The position numbers were made by a program, and so were the translations under genes. Below, in pieces: positions 43,144-55,953 of a stretch of DNA of 64,000 nt. Source of the stretch: Acrasis kona (lineage: Eukaryota; Heterolobosea; Eutetramitea; Acrasida; Acrasidae); the NCBI GenBank assembly GCA_026419775.2, contig JAOPGA020000489.1, forward strand, positions 1 through 64,000, read 5' to 3'. Position 1 is the stretch's first letter, and each line of letters opens with the position of its first letter. Under the pieces are notes generated by a model. The model did no database searches and was not told where the DNA came from. It saw only the letters and a program-made list of their open reading frames with translations.

Positions 43144-43779
43144 TTATGATTGAAAACATGTAATTTTTAGGCTCCTTTTGGTGCAGATGGTTGGTTGATC
43201 CCTTCGTATCCGTCTTCTTGGCCTTGGTGTAATTAATTGAACAGGATTTACGTATGCCATTACAAGCGAATCTAAATAGTCGTGGAGTCCACTTTGTGTT
43301 TTGCCTGAATACTCCATGTATGCAAGAGCTTCAATTCTAGTAACTGATTGAAGACACTCTGCTTGACTTAAACAATTTCCATCCCTCCCCCTCAAGTCAC
43401 ACTTGTTTCCAACAATAATTATAGGAATATTTTTTAAGCTGGGTTGGTCGAGAATTCTAAGCCATTTTTCCTCCAAACTGTCCAAACTTTTTCTATCAAC
43501 AATTGAGAACATCAACACGATGACATCCTGTTGTCGTTACAATAAATTGAATTGAAGCCTTACTGCATAAATGTCACTCATTTTGGAGATAGTAGAATCG
43601 TTTGAGTCCACATGTGCTATGATTTGATTATTGTGTATTGAATGATGATTGCACTGTATTTGCGGGACGTCATGTTCAAAAAAATCATTGTGGCAAGTAG
43701 ATAATATCATTGATGTTTTTCCAACCCCCTTGTCACCAACATAAAGTACAGACATGTGCCTTAGAGAAAAAGTAGCCAT
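43144..43779 (-). CDS. Small GTPase, Miro-like N-terminal GTPase
   Basis: Two exons (intron 43528-43563, 36 nt) give 199 residues. The P-loop is YVGDKGVGKTSMI, the guanine motif IVGNKCDLRG, and the SAK-type motif is EYSGKTQSG. The usual DxxG of switch II is replaced by HVDSNDST, as in Miro N-terminal GTPase domains, which also lack the glycine. The effector loop is poorly conserved. There are no EF hands, second GTPase or tail anchor, and the C-terminus is Arg-rich, so it is not a full Miro. It may be a divergent Rho/Ras relative with weak GTP hydrolysis. Confidence 0.7.
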
Positions 43780-44058
43780 TATTTATAGTTATTTTATGAA
43801 TAAGTTTCTTCAACCACATATTCAAGATTGTATCCGTTGGATATATAACATTTAAATAGTCCATGTTAGGTATGTTTAATACAATCTGTACCCAAAACGT
43901 ATTTGGACGTTTTGCCGGATCGTTGCATCATGAGCATGTTGTGACTGTTGCTTTCTCCTATCAGACGATCAAATCCAACACAGAATGAGATCTTTGATGA
44001 GAGTAATTTTATGCAATAACAGGGACTGGAATTGACATAAGAATAATTATTTTTAATG

Positions 44059-44416
44059 TTATTGAATTTTATGTCCCTTTAATGCCAGGAACTTGAATCG
44101 ATCTACACAACCTTTGTCTCTTGGCTTCAGTTCGGTTTTGTTAACCTCGAAGTCATCACCTTGCTCTATTTTGTCAAACTCACTATCCAAAGTCTACAAG
44201 CTCTTGATAGTTTTCATATTGTTCAAATCTCTTCTGAGTATTGCACCTCTTCTGGCGAGGTATGCCTTGTGGCGTAGAGCCAGGAACTGATGATAGAGTT
44301 AAACGCCTTTGTAAAGTCGATAGTACAGAGGTGAAAGGGTCTACTGTGGTGTTGGCATCATCAATCCGTAACGTGAACATAAAGATTTCTCTCCTGAAAA
44401 TCACGTCTTCAATCAT
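44059..44416 (-). CDS. Hypothetical small protein (frame change inside)
   Basis: Two coding-looking frames lie end to end. The first, from the ATG at 44416, runs to a TAG near 44183. The second, one base over, continues with acidic and basic sequence (DKIEQGDDFEVNKTEL) to the stop at 44059. Dropping one base in the AAA run at 44189-44191 fuses them into 118 residues. Alternatively a 68-nt intron with a weak GTGCAA donor would connect them. No family is recognised. Either a sequence indel or an atypical intron is needed. Confidence 0.4.
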
Positions 44417-44803
44417 TGAAACTCATTTCCCCCTTCTCATTGTTGTTATGCTAGCAGATAGTGGTGCTCGTTAGCCAACATTTGTTGAAATCACATTAGG
44501 ATTTTTTATAATGATTGTTGGCTCTAAAGTATAATTGTATTACATTAAAAGACTGAAATACTTTGTAAATTCCATCTTTCATCCGAAATGTTTCTAAGAT
44601 CATGAAAACACTCCATTTAGTCAAAAAACTACTGTCATTTCCGTTGTTTGAATTGATCGGCTACTGCACTATTGGCAAGAGCATCGCAATAAACGTTGAT
44701 TAAATTCCCATTCAACTCCTGAATTTTCCCTCCCCTTTGCTTGTATGCATTCATAGTGCAACTCTGAGAGACACGCATTCTTCAAGTACGACAATCTATC
44801 GTC
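44417..44803. other. Intergenic region, divergent promoters
   Basis: This lies between the small minus-strand gene and the wax-ester synthase gene. It is AT-rich. No RNA gene or further frame stands out. Confidence 0.35.
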
Positions 44804-46678
44804 ATGAGATTAGTAGAAAAGTACCGTGCATTCTATGGATTTGACGGTCCATATATAGTTCTGTTCAATTATCTTATAACTGCACTTTATAATCGTTGTG
44901 ACATTCAACAAGAAACTTCGAAAGCGACTATTTTTACAAAAATAATTTTAGCCAAATTTGAACAACAAAACATGACAAAGAAGAAACACGGCACTAACAA
45001 GCTTAATTATCAACTAACAATCACGGAAAACAAAGGAGGAGGATTGTCTGTGAATACTGAATGTCAACAAAATGAAGTAGAGGTGAAAAGCATTTTGAAA
45101 TGTGGCGAATCTCCTAATCACAAGAAGACCGTGTCTTTTAATGACGTAACAGTCGAACAGTTAGCAGATGACATAAAGGATGAAGTCACCAAGGAGGTGA
45201 GACACCACCGACGTACACTGTCCAGTGTTGGAAAATTCACTTTGCTGTCTGAAGTACCAACAAACCTTTCTATTACAAGTTGCGCTATGATCTTAGAAAA
45301 GCCTGGTATTAAGCATGAGCTTTTACACAAAATGATAAAGGAGAAGTTGACAAGTAAATACTATAGGTTCCGCTCCAAGGTAGTAGAGTACACAACTTTT
45401 GAAGAAATCAAGGATTTGGATCTTGACGGACACGTCAAATACGAAAAACTTAATGTGGAAGATGATTTAGCGGAGGAGGAAATTGAAAACGCCTTAAGGT
45501 TGAAGTTGTCCTCTTTCATGAACGTACCTCTTGACCTAAACAAACCACTTTGGGAAGTTATAATTATTGATGATTATCCACTCGGATGGGTCTTGTTCAT
45601 TAGAGCACATCATTGTCTTGGAGATGGGTATGTAATAATTTTTAGTGTCGACTTACATTTAAATAGAACTTCTATGGCTCTAGTTTTGAATCAGCTGTGC
45701 GATCAACCCATTAACATTAATCTACCTGGAGAAGGAGGAAAGAGCATTCTGAAAAGTAACACAAGAGACAAAGTAAAATGGAGGTGGACCAACATTATAT
45801 TCTTTTGGAAGATCTTCCAAGTGCTTTACTTCTTCTTCATCTTTGCGCTGGGATGTGCTCTTTTGGCTTACAAATATCTAAGAGAAGGTTTGAGAGGCAA
45901 GGATCCAATAACTTATTTCAAGGGAATATTGAGTGTGAAGAAGAGGGTTGCATATAGTCTAAATAAAATATCTGTTGATGATGTGAGAAAGGCTGCAAAG
46001 CCATTCCACGCGACTGTTAATGATGTCATGTTGTCTTGTATGGCTGGTGCATTAGATCGCTACAGTCACCGCAGAGATGCTGTTAATCCTAATGCTAAAC
46101 TAGAAAAAAATAACACTCACACCCAGTCAAGAATTAGAGTTGCCATTCCGGTGAATGTTAGACCTCCAACGGAACTCGACATCAAACCTTCTAACAAGTT
46201 TGGCTTCATCATAACTTCTCTTCCCATCGGTTTGCGTACCGACCCCGTAAAACAACTTAAATTGACGAAATCTAACATGGATTTCAACAAGAGACTACCA
46301 GAACAGTTTGTAAGTTACAAGACAAGTCAATACTGTGATTTATTACCTGCTCCTATTATACGCGGAACATTTGAATATTTGGCAAATTTCATGACAGGAG
46401 TGCTGACCAATGTGAGGGGAAGCTCTGAGGCCACTCATATTAACGGTTTGTTAGTTAAGGACATTATTGCCTTTGTACCTCCACCAAGTGGAGTCGGACT
46501 CGGTGTGGCTGTGTTCTCATATAGGGGGAGAGTGACCGTATCGTTCGTGACAGATGACAATTTGATTAAGGATCCTGAAATGTTGGTTAAAGATTTTGAA
46601 GATTGCTTCGAACAACTATTGCAACAAGCCACAGCAGACAGCCTTGACGAGTATGTTTTGGATAGAAAAAATAAATAA
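44804..46678 (+). CDS. Wax ester synthase/diacylglycerol acyltransferase (WS/DGAT)
   Basis: Two exons give about 611 residues. The catalytic HHxxxDG motif is RAHHCLGDG followed by TSMALVLNQL after removal of a 39-nt intron (45628-45666, GTATGT...AAATAG) that sits inside the motif. The N-terminal acyltransferase domain includes PLDLNKPLWEVIIIDDY. A hydrophobic segment near 345-365 could insert in a membrane. The C-terminal domain includes VLTNVRGSSEATHING and VPPPSGVGLGVAVFSY, as in plant WSD1 enzymes. The family transfers acyl-CoA to fatty alcohol or diacylglycerol, making storage wax or triacylglycerol at the ER or lipid droplets. About 130 N-terminal residues are poorly conserved, and a later start is possible. 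Confidence 0.9.
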   Translation: MRLVEKYRAFYGFDGPYIVLFNYLITALYNRCDIQQETSKATIFTKIILAKFEQQNMTKKKHGTNKLNYQLTITENKGGGLSVNTECQQNEVEVKSILKCGESPNHKKTVSFNDVTVEQLADDIKDEVTKEVRHHRRTLSSVGKFTLLSEVPTNLSITSCAMILEKPGIKHELLHKMIKEKLTSKYYRFRSKVVEYTTFEEIKDLDLDGHVKYEKLNVEDDLAEEEIENALRLKLSSFMNVPLDLNKPLWEVIIIDDYPLGWVLFIRAHHCLGDGYVIIFSVDLHLNRTSMALVLNQLCDQPININLPGEGGKSILKSNTRDKVKWRWTNIIFFWKIFQVLYFFFIFALGCALLAYKYLREGLRGKDPITYFKGILSVKKRVAYSLNKISVDDVRKAAKPFHATVNDVMLSCMAGALDRYSHRRDAVNPNAKLEKNNTHTQSRIRVAIPVNVRPPTELDIKPSNKFGFIITSLPIGLRTDPVKQLKLTKSNMDFNKRLPEQFVSYKTSQYCDLLPAPIIRGTFEYLANFMTGVLTNVRGSSEATHINGLLVKDIIAFVPPPSGVGLGVAVFSYRGRVTVSFVTDDNLIKDPEMLVKDFEDCFEQLLQQATADSLDEYVLDRKNK

Positions 46679-46695
46679 ATATATTATTACAATAA

Positions 46696-48939
46696 TTATG
46701 AATTGGCATTGTGGTCAACATTGAGGACATGTTCACAAAAGATGAGTTGATGGATGAGGGGAAGAAAGGTGGTATTGGCCCGACCAAGATCCTTCGTCAG
46801 TTGCTCCTGTTGCCGGCCATCATCTTCTTCAAGCTCTAGCGTGCGGTAAGCCTTTAACAAAGCAGTCTCGCCAATTTCCTTTTCCAGATATAAACGCAGA
46901 GACTCAATACGATAACACAAACTGTCCCTTTGACTTACATTCGGTAATTTAAGAGTGCTACCATTCAATTTGAATTTATCAATGGCTGGAGAAAAGTCTT
47001 GGGCTGCATATTTCGTTTCCTCTTGGCCGTCAAATTGCTCATCTTCTTCTAAATCTGAATCTACCAGCGCTGGGCTGTGAAGTACGCTCTTTATGGTTTT
47101 AATCCAATCCAGATTCTCTGATACATCTACAGACTTCCGTATATGCTCCTGCATCTCCCTCATCCTTTGTATACGTCCATTGTCCTCACTCACATCATTC
47201 TTCTGCCTCGATGGATGTTTGGAAGGTGGTCCGACAATTTTAATTGGCTCTCTATTACGCTTTTGGTCATCTGTGTTTTTTGAAGCGTAATCTATACCTT
47301 TTCCTTGGTCACCAAACAGGTGATCCTCAACTCTCTTCTTATTCATTTCAGCTTGTTTCCGCATTTCCCAATACTGCTGCTTTCTAAACGCAGCATCATC
47401 ATCAGCATTCCTGCGGTCGCTGATGTTACTCCTATTTACATGGTTTCTGTCGTCATGACGGTCATTTACCCTGTATTGCTCACGTGGCCTTTCATCTTGA
47501 TGAACACGCTGCTTGTTCCTAAAAGCAGCTAGTTTGGCCTCCTCATATGCCTTCTTTCTCATAATTTCAGCTTGTTTAGCTTCCTCAATCCTTTTAATGT
47601 TAGCATAAATGTTTTGTTGCTGTTGTTGCTTCAACAAAGCCTGCTGCTGTATCCGCTTTTGTTCTTCTTGTTGAAACACCCTTCTTTGCTGCTCCACTAG
47701 ACGGAGTCTATTCGATTCTTGCGCTTGAAGTTGCTTTTTGGCGTTCCTCTTCCATTCTTCTATGTTCCTCATACTTCCTTTTATCTTCAAATTCTTTAGC
47801 TCTTGTTTTTGTAAATAAATAATTTTAAAAGAATGAACCTACTCTTGTTGTCTTTTAGCTCTGCTCATGGCCTCTTGTTTCATCCTATCCTTTTCTTGTT
47901 TAAGCCGTTCAATAGCATCTACCTCTGCTTTCCTCCTCAAAATAGCAGGGTCAATCCTGTCTTGTTGAGCAGCAGATGGTGCTCTTTTTACTGCCTCTTG
48001 AGGTTGTCTGTAAGCATCTATCTGAGATGATGGTGTTGGAGGTGAAGATGGATCTAATTCCGCTGTCAGCTGTCTCATTCTTGCTTGTAGAAAGGGTGCT
48101 TTTAACACAGACGTAATAGATGGCCTTGTCCTTGGGTCCTTTTCCAACATTTTGGCGATTATATCCCTTAAATCCGAAGAATACCGGGAGCTTATCGGTG
48201 GATAGCTGCCCTTCAAAATTTTACCAACTAGTGCTTTCATACTAGCACCTTCGAACGCATGCTTGTGAGTCACCATTTCGTACAAAACACATCCTAAGGA
48301 CCAGATGTCTGACTTGTTGTTATATGGCTTCTCTTGGCACAGTTCAGGACTCAAATAGTACGGAGTTCCAACTAATGTTTTCGCGCACTCCATAGTGTTT
48401 TTCAAGACTCTTGCAATTCCAAAATCTCCCAACTTAATTGTGTTGTTTTTTGATATAAAGATGTTTTGTGTTTTTAAATCTCTAAATTCAAGAAAAGTTA
48501 GAGACGATACAAATCTTCTTGTTACCTATGCAAGATTCTCTTATCATGTGTGTACTTGACTGCGAGTGCAATTTGAATGAACCAATCGAGAATTTGCTAA
48601 CATTTAGTTTGGTTAACACAAGAAACTCACCTCTTCTGGAAACAAGGCACCTTTTTGAAGTTTAATCTTTTCATATATGTCTCCACACTCTGCATACTCC
48701 ATCACAATGTTTAACCTTCCCTCTGCGGTAAATGATGTGATGTACTGTACAATGTTTGGATGTTTAAGCCCACTAAGCACATTCACTTCATTCATTGCCT
48801 CTTGTTTTTCTCTATCACTCATAGATGTAATGTTAATCTGCTTCATAATGTATTGTTTTCCATCAGTTTTGTTTTTTACAAGCACTGCTTGTCCAAAAGT
48901 CCCCTTTCCCACTACCTTTATTTTTTGGTAGTTATCCAT
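46696..48939 (-). CDS. NIMA-related (NEK) protein kinase
   Basis: Introns at 47802-47842, 48482-48525 and 48597-48630 join a kinase domain (residues 1-265) to a long Gln/Glu/Arg-rich coiled-coil tail, about 707 residues in all. Kinase motifs are complete: GKGTFGQAVLV, the lysine in YIMKQI, HRDLKTQN across a junction, GDFGIARVL and NNKSDIWSLGC. NEK1/NEK5-type kinases with such tails act at cilia and centrosomes. In the tail the frame after the third intron runs about 24 codons and then must shift by one base at the A5 run (47735-47739). A longer 69-nt intron would also work. The kinase itself is intact. Confidence 0.88.
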
Positions 48940-49175
48940 GATGTATGAATGACTTCTGATAGAATTTATATTTTAATTGAATAAGCGGTAACTACAGTTA
49001 CATTCAGACAACTCGAATTTTGTAAAACATCTACATTCTGATGCAAGCAATATGTCTTGTTTATTAGCACAGTATCAAATTAGAGCGCTAGTATCTGAAG
49101 TGACTTGTAGACCAACTGTTACTTTTCACTGTCAGACCATGATGTATTTTGCAAAATTTTGATTACAACAGTCCA

Positions 49176-50482
49176 ATGTCAAGAAGGAGGACCTTCCTCT
49201 TCTTTTTGACGGGATGCACCACAGTGGCAATGATGTTGTTTTATTTATTTATGATGACATCATTGATCGTATCAAGACCCTCGAGTACATCGTCTAATTT
49301 GATTCATAAAGAAAGTCCTTTAGAGTTGGAGCATAATGTAATTGCTGTGACTCTTGACAATAAAAAATCAAAAAAAGTACATACCAATACGAAAAAGAAA
49401 AAAACTTTTAATGAAGTGGCAGCTAAAACAAAAAGAGAAACAATTTTCGTTTCCATAGCCTCTTATAGAGATGCACATTGCCCTCAAACATTGTTTGATT
49501 TAGTTAAAAACGCAGAATTTATTGACAGAATTTATGTTGGAATCGTACAACAAAATGCGATAGTAGATCCAGATTGTGTATCAATAAGCAATATTGACAA
49601 CATGAGTGACACTACCGATTTGGAAAGGTTCGTAAGTTTTAGAAAGCACATCAAGGTGCTGCGAGTTTTGGACACTGTGAGTTTTCGAACTTTATTTTAT
49701 GCATAATTAACACACTATAGCAAGCAAAGGGGCCTGTATGGGCTAGAGAAAAAATCACTTCACAGTTGTATGATGGTCAAGATTTTGTTTTTCAAATCGA
49801 CTCACATTCAAAGTTTGTTCCAAACTGGGACACCATACTCATTAATAATTACAAGCAACTACCAAAAAAATCTGTAATCACTCATTATCCCTCTGATTAC
49901 GATCACAAAAGGAATGCATTTCCAAAGAATTGGGAAACTGACGTTGCCAGAATATGCACAGGTTTTTACAACGATGATAAAATTCTACAACCAAAAGCAG
50001 CTGTTGAGAACAATGAAAAGCATGACCCTTTAAACAAGAGTTTATTTATAGCGGCTGGCATGGCGTTTTATCCGGGCGAAGCACACAAAGTAGTTCCACT
50101 AGATCCGCACCTACCTCACTTATTCCATGGAGAAGAATTGAGTTTTTCGATTCGCATGATCGCTCACGGATACAGATTCTACTCACCAGCACACAACGTG
50201 GTGTTCCACTACTATTACAGAAAAAAGTTTCCAAAGTTTTGGGACACTGCCGAAAAGGATCCAAATTACAAACGAGACAATAGACGATCCATACAACGCG
50301 TTCGATACATGCTGGGACTAATCAAAAAGAACAAGGTTGAGGAACCAGAAAAAACATTAATCGAAATGGACAAGTACGGAATCAATTGGAACGATCCCGA
50401 ACAAGATGCCAACGTTAAGCAATACTATAAAGAGTTCCAAATAGACATGAGCAAGAAGAAGGTAGGAGATTTTTGTGTATAA
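49176..50482 (+). CDS. Golgi GT60-type GlcNAc transferase
   Basis: Two exons (intron 49677-49720, 44 nt) give 420 residues. It is a type II membrane protein: short basic cytosolic end (MSRRRTF), a membrane anchor (LFFLTGCTTVAMMLFYLF) and a Lys/Thr-rich stem. The catalytic domain starts IFVSIASYRDAHCPQTL, has KGPVWAREK, the donor-binding QIDSHSKF (DxH in place of DxD) and HGEELSFSIRM. This matches the GlcNAc/GT60 family, whose members add alpha-GlcNAc to hydroxyproline on Skp1 or to mucin-type Thr. With a Golgi anchor it is more likely to act on secreted or surface glycoproteins such as the mucin-like proteins in this window. Confidence 0.85.
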
Positions 50483-50496
50483 TTAAAAAACATTTT

Positions 50497-52006
<1,510 letters not shown>

Positions 52007-52155
52007 TGATCTTTTTGTTGTAATAATAATCTTGAATGTTCAACAAGATTTAACTTCAACCGCCTTTTCAACACAACCAAGTACACCAAGCAAACACTAT
52101 TATGAAACCACTTGATTGAAAACAAAAATCGATATTTTGTCGAATAACATTTTAT

Positions 52156-53199
52156 TTAACCCATCGCAATGTGCAAAACATAAACACAAATCAACATTAC
52201 TATTACCACCAAATACGATTGATATCTTTGTAACACGGAAGGTCCATTTGACTTGTTTATTTTGAGTTTGGGCTCCACTCCCGGTAAACTTGTTTCATCA
52301 TTCAATTGGTATCCTGCAAGAATTAACTTTTTGAATAAGTCAATAGTTTCTGTTCTTTGTTCCTCTTGAATATGGGCGTCTATCCAGTAATTATCCGCCT
52401 CCAATGCCTTCGACATGATCTTCTCTACTTTTTTGTACTTTTTTGCGTGCTTCTCCCAATTCGATTTTGTAACTGCAACAGCGTCGCAGCCAAGTTTGTG
52501 AGCCTGGGCCCAGTAAATTGCACTTGAGCGATAATGCTGAATTGGAAATGTCTTCATAAAATGTTCAACATGTTTCTCGAGGAGGATTGGTTGTTTGGTT
52601 TGTGATAGAGCCACACAATATTGGTATAGCCCATCAGCATATTTCGGGTATATGCTGATCAAGTTTTTCAACTTGTCACGGTATCGCTTCAAGTCTTTAT
52701 CAATCTTATACTCTACCAAAATCATTTGATATTTTACAAATGGGGTGTTTGGTATCAATTTATCACATTCTTCTAAATGGTTATGACATAATTCAAGATG
52801 TTGGACAAGAGAGGACCCTCTCAACTCAGAGTCGGAAATGTCTTGCAAGTTATAAAAATAATTTACAATGTGAACACCAAACTCATCTTCAGGATCGCTG
52901 TCTATTGATAAGACAAGATTTTTTAACATCTTGTGCTGATCTGCTGTTATATTAGAGTGTATATCAAGCGGAAATCCTTCTGTTAATAAAAGTATTGCAC
53001 CTATGTCTCTACATGGTTCGACAAGTGTGTGTAAACGGTCTTGGATGGTGATGTTAGTCAGGGAGTTATATGCTTTTTCGGATAAAGCATCCGCCTATGG
53101 GTTATGCTTGAGATTGTATTGGAGCCTTACTCTCTCGAAGATTTCTCCAATATCCGTACCCTTCAATTCATCAAGATTGGGTCTGAACCTTCCAAACAT
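52156..53199 (-). CDS. Tail-anchored helical-repeat protein
   Basis: Two exons (intron 53095-53130, 36 nt) give 335 residues. The protein is mostly alpha-helical, with TPR-like spacing of Tyr, Ala and Leu (for example YPKYADGLYQYCVALSQ and YRSSAIYWAQAHKLG). A single C-terminal hydrophobic span (SYLVVIVMLICVYVLHIAMG) is followed by nothing, which marks a tail-anchored protein of the ER, mitochondrial outer membrane or peroxisome. I do not recognise the family. A vesicle or organelle adaptor would fit. The 5' end is about 30 bp from the start of the divergent lipoate ligase gene. Confidence 0.75.
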
Positions 53200-53231
53200 T
53201 ATTTGTAATTAGTAGACAACTTCAAAGAAAA

Positions 53232-54344
53232 ATGAACAGAGTAAGAGCGTTTCTGCCACACTTCAATAAGAGGTATTATTCGGCTAGAAACCTTGGTATT
53301 ATTAGAAGTAACTCCAACGATCCCTTCGTAAACCTTGCTACTGAGGATTACATTTTTAATGAGTGCGACCCATCAAAACAGTACTTGTATCTATGGAGAA
53401 ACGACAAGACAGTAGTAATTGGTAAGCATCAGAACCCTTACAAAGAGTGTCATCTATTACGTATGAATGAGGATGGAGTCCATCTCACGAGAAGAAGGAG
53501 TGGTGGCGGTGCTGTATATCAAGATTTAGGCAATACTATTTTCACTTTTTTATCGCCAAAAGATCAGTATGATAAATTCGTCAATTTTGACATTATAAAG
53601 AGATCCCTCCACAATGGGTTTGGCATCACTTCGGAATTGAGTGGAAGGAATGACCTTATCATAAGCTCAGAAAAGCATCCTGAATTCGCACAAAGAAAGA
53701 TCTCTGGAAGTGCATTTAAAGTAGCCTCGGACAGAGCATTCCACCACGGTACACTTCTTGTCAATTTGGACACAAATGCTTTGCAGAATTATCTCAATCC
53801 CCACAAACTAAAGTTACAAAGTAAAGGCGTTTCTAGTGTGACTTCTCGCGTGGTTAATCTACAGCAAATCAACCCAAATGTATCTCATGAGCTTATTAAC
53901 GAAGAAATGGTCAAGGCGTGGAAGCAAAAACACAGGGAGCTTAGTGGGTCTGATGTAAATGTTGAGATTATTGATGTAGATACTCTCAGACATAATAAAA
54001 AATGGAAGCAATATCATGATGAACTTGTCGACTGGGATTGGCGCTTCGGTAAAACTCCAGAGTTTTCTAATCAATTTGAGACAAGGTTTGATTGGGGTTT
54101 AGTTGATGTTTATCTTACGTCAGAAAATGGTGTTATTAAAAGTATAAAAATATTCAGCGACACTTTATTCCCTATTATTGTTGAAAGTCTTGAGAGTGGT
54201 CTTGTTGGTGTAAAACTTGAAAAATCATATGTTGATGATGCTTCCAACCAGATCAAATCCAGTATATCAGAAGAACAACCCGAAAGAGAAACAGTCGTGA
54301 AATGTATTGACGACGTGTGTGATTTAATAAACAAAAACAATTAA
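53232..54344 (+). CDS. Lipoate-protein ligase (LplA/LIPT1 family)
   Basis: 370 residues, single exon. The N-terminus (MNRVRAFLPHFNKRYYSARN) is a plausible mitochondrial presequence. The catalytic core has NLATEDYIF, the lipoyl-AMP-binding RRRSGGGAVYQDLGN, ISGSAFKVASDRAFHHGTLL with the active-site lysine region, and a C-terminal accessory domain. Enzymes of this family attach lipoate to E2 subunits of pyruvate and 2-oxoglutarate dehydrogenase and to glycine cleavage H protein. Full-length size with the accessory domain resembles bacterial LplA, which can also activate free lipoate. Its pathway links to the BOLA3-like gene. Confidence 0.9.
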   Translation: MNRVRAFLPHFNKRYYSARNLGIIRSNSNDPFVNLATEDYIFNECDPSKQYLYLWRNDKTVVIGKHQNPYKECHLLRMNEDGVHLTRRRSGGGAVYQDLGNTIFTFLSPKDQYDKFVNFDIIKRSLHNGFGITSELSGRNDLIISSEKHPEFAQRKISGSAFKVASDRAFHHGTLLVNLDTNALQNYLNPHKLKLQSKGVSSVTSRVVNLQQINPNVSHELINEEMVKAWKQKHRELSGSDVNVEIIDVDTLRHNKKWKQYHDELVDWDWRFGKTPEFSNQFETRFDWGLVDVYLTSENGVIKSIKIFSDTLFPIIVESLESGLVGVKLEKSYVDDASNQIKSSISEEQPERETVVKCIDDVCDLINKNN

Positions 54345-54524
54345 TTATTCACTTCTAATTTGATCTATACAATATTTGACAATCCAAGACACGTGTTCCC
54401 ATCATTGATGTTATTGTAATGTGAGAAACAAATTATTGGCCCCGGAATTTACTCACGGATCTCAAAAAGACCACCAGCGCGCAATATTTCCTTACATCTC
54501 TTGTGAAAAACAACCACATCAACA

Positions 54525-55889
54525 ATGTACAAGATTGTTTTATCGCTAGCGTTGGTAGTAGCACTGATCTTTGCCGTGAACGCAGAAGTGTACTACGAAG
54601 AAAACTTTGATTGTAAGTTTGATCATTCGTACCACCATGATACTGACCATATTCCCTCCTCCTCTTTCCCTTGATCAATTTTTATTCGCATCACAATAGC
54701 AAACTGGCAAGATAGATGGACCGTAAGCAAGGCCAAATCTGACTATGGTGAATGGAAATGGACTGCCGGTGAATACTATAGCGACGCCGATAACAAGGGT
54801 ATCCAAGCTTCTCAAGACGCCCGCCACTACTCAATCTCATCCAAACTAGACAAGCCATTCTCAAACGAAGGAAAGACCCTAGTTCTTCAATACTCTGTAA
54901 AACACACACAAAACTTGGATTGCGGTGGAGCATACATTAAGGTGATCCCAGAAGGTCTTAACCAAGAAAAATTCGAAGGTGATTCAGCATACAACATCAT
55001 GTTCGGACCTGATGTTTGCGGAAGCACAACTCGTCGCGTACACTTCATCTTCAACTACAAGGGACGCAACTTGTTATGGAAGAAGACTTTGGCCTGCGAG
55101 ACCGACAGACTAACTCACGTATACACCGCCATCGTCCGCCCAGACAACACATACGAAGTCCAAATCGACGGTGTCAAGAAGGAGAGCGGTAACTTGGAAG
55201 ACGACTGGGATTTCTTGCCAGCCAAGAGAATTGCCGATCCATCTCAAAGCAAGCCAGCCGATTGGGTTGACGAGAGAGAGATTGCCGACCCATCCGACGT
55301 CAAGCCAGAGGACTGGGATCTAGAGACCAAGACCATCGCCGATCCTGAAGCCAAGCAACCAGAAGACTGGTCAGAGGAGGAAGATGGTGCATGGGAGGCC
55401 CCACAAATCCCCAACCCAGCATACAAGGGAGAATGGTCAGCTCGTCAAATCCCCAACCCCGCATACAAGGGAGAGTGGAACGCAGACGAGATTGATAACC
55501 CAGAGTACAAGGCAGACGACAAATTGTACAAGTACGACAGCAACGCATTTGTTGGTTTCGAGATTTGGCAAGTCAAGGCCGGAACCATCTTCAACGACAT
55601 TTTGTTGACCGACGATGTTGACAAGGCCAAGGAGGCTGCCCAACAAGTCTTGGAGGGTGCCAAGAAGGAGAAGGCCATGTTCGATAAGCAAGAAGCTGAA
55701 AAGCGTGAAGCCGAAGAAGCCGAGCGCAAGAAGGCCGAAGAAGAGAACAAGAAGAGAGAAGCCGAAGAGAAGGCAAAGAAGGACGCTGAAGATGCCGCCA
55801 AGGTCGATGATGATTTGGTCAAGGAGGCTGCTGATGCCCTAAAGGCTGAGTCTGATGCCTCTGAAAAGTCCGAACACGACGAATTGTAA
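54525..55889 (+). CDS. CALR: Calreticulin
   Basis: Two exons give 425 residues. The intron (54613-54699, 87 nt) is the longest in the window. The signal peptide ends near ALIFAVNAEVYYEENF. The N lectin domain has YSVKHTQNLDCGGAYIK and MFGPDVCGS. The P domain contains the paired repeats of types IADPSxxKPxDW and IPNPAYKGEW. The C domain is a charged Glu/Lys/Ala helix, and the protein ends HDEL, the ER retrieval signal. It retains glucosylated glycoproteins for folding and buffers ER calcium. Absence of a membrane span separates it from calnexin. Codon use is strongly biased to C-ending codons, as in highly expressed genes. Confidence 0.95.
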
Positions 55890-55953
55890 ATGCAGATCTA
55901 ATGAGTCATCAAACAAAACATTAAAATATTAAATTTATTAATTATACGCATTG

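Noticed and set aside
44183-44195. A 15-nt intron (GTAGAC...GGATAG) in the small gene at 44059-44416
   Set aside because: It would be far below the 33-nt minimum seen elsewhere. An indel or a longer intron is more plausible.
4490-47740. Euplotes-like programmed +1 frameshifting
   Set aside because: The apparent shifts share no stop-codon or slippery context, one goes the other way, and the first case is an intron.
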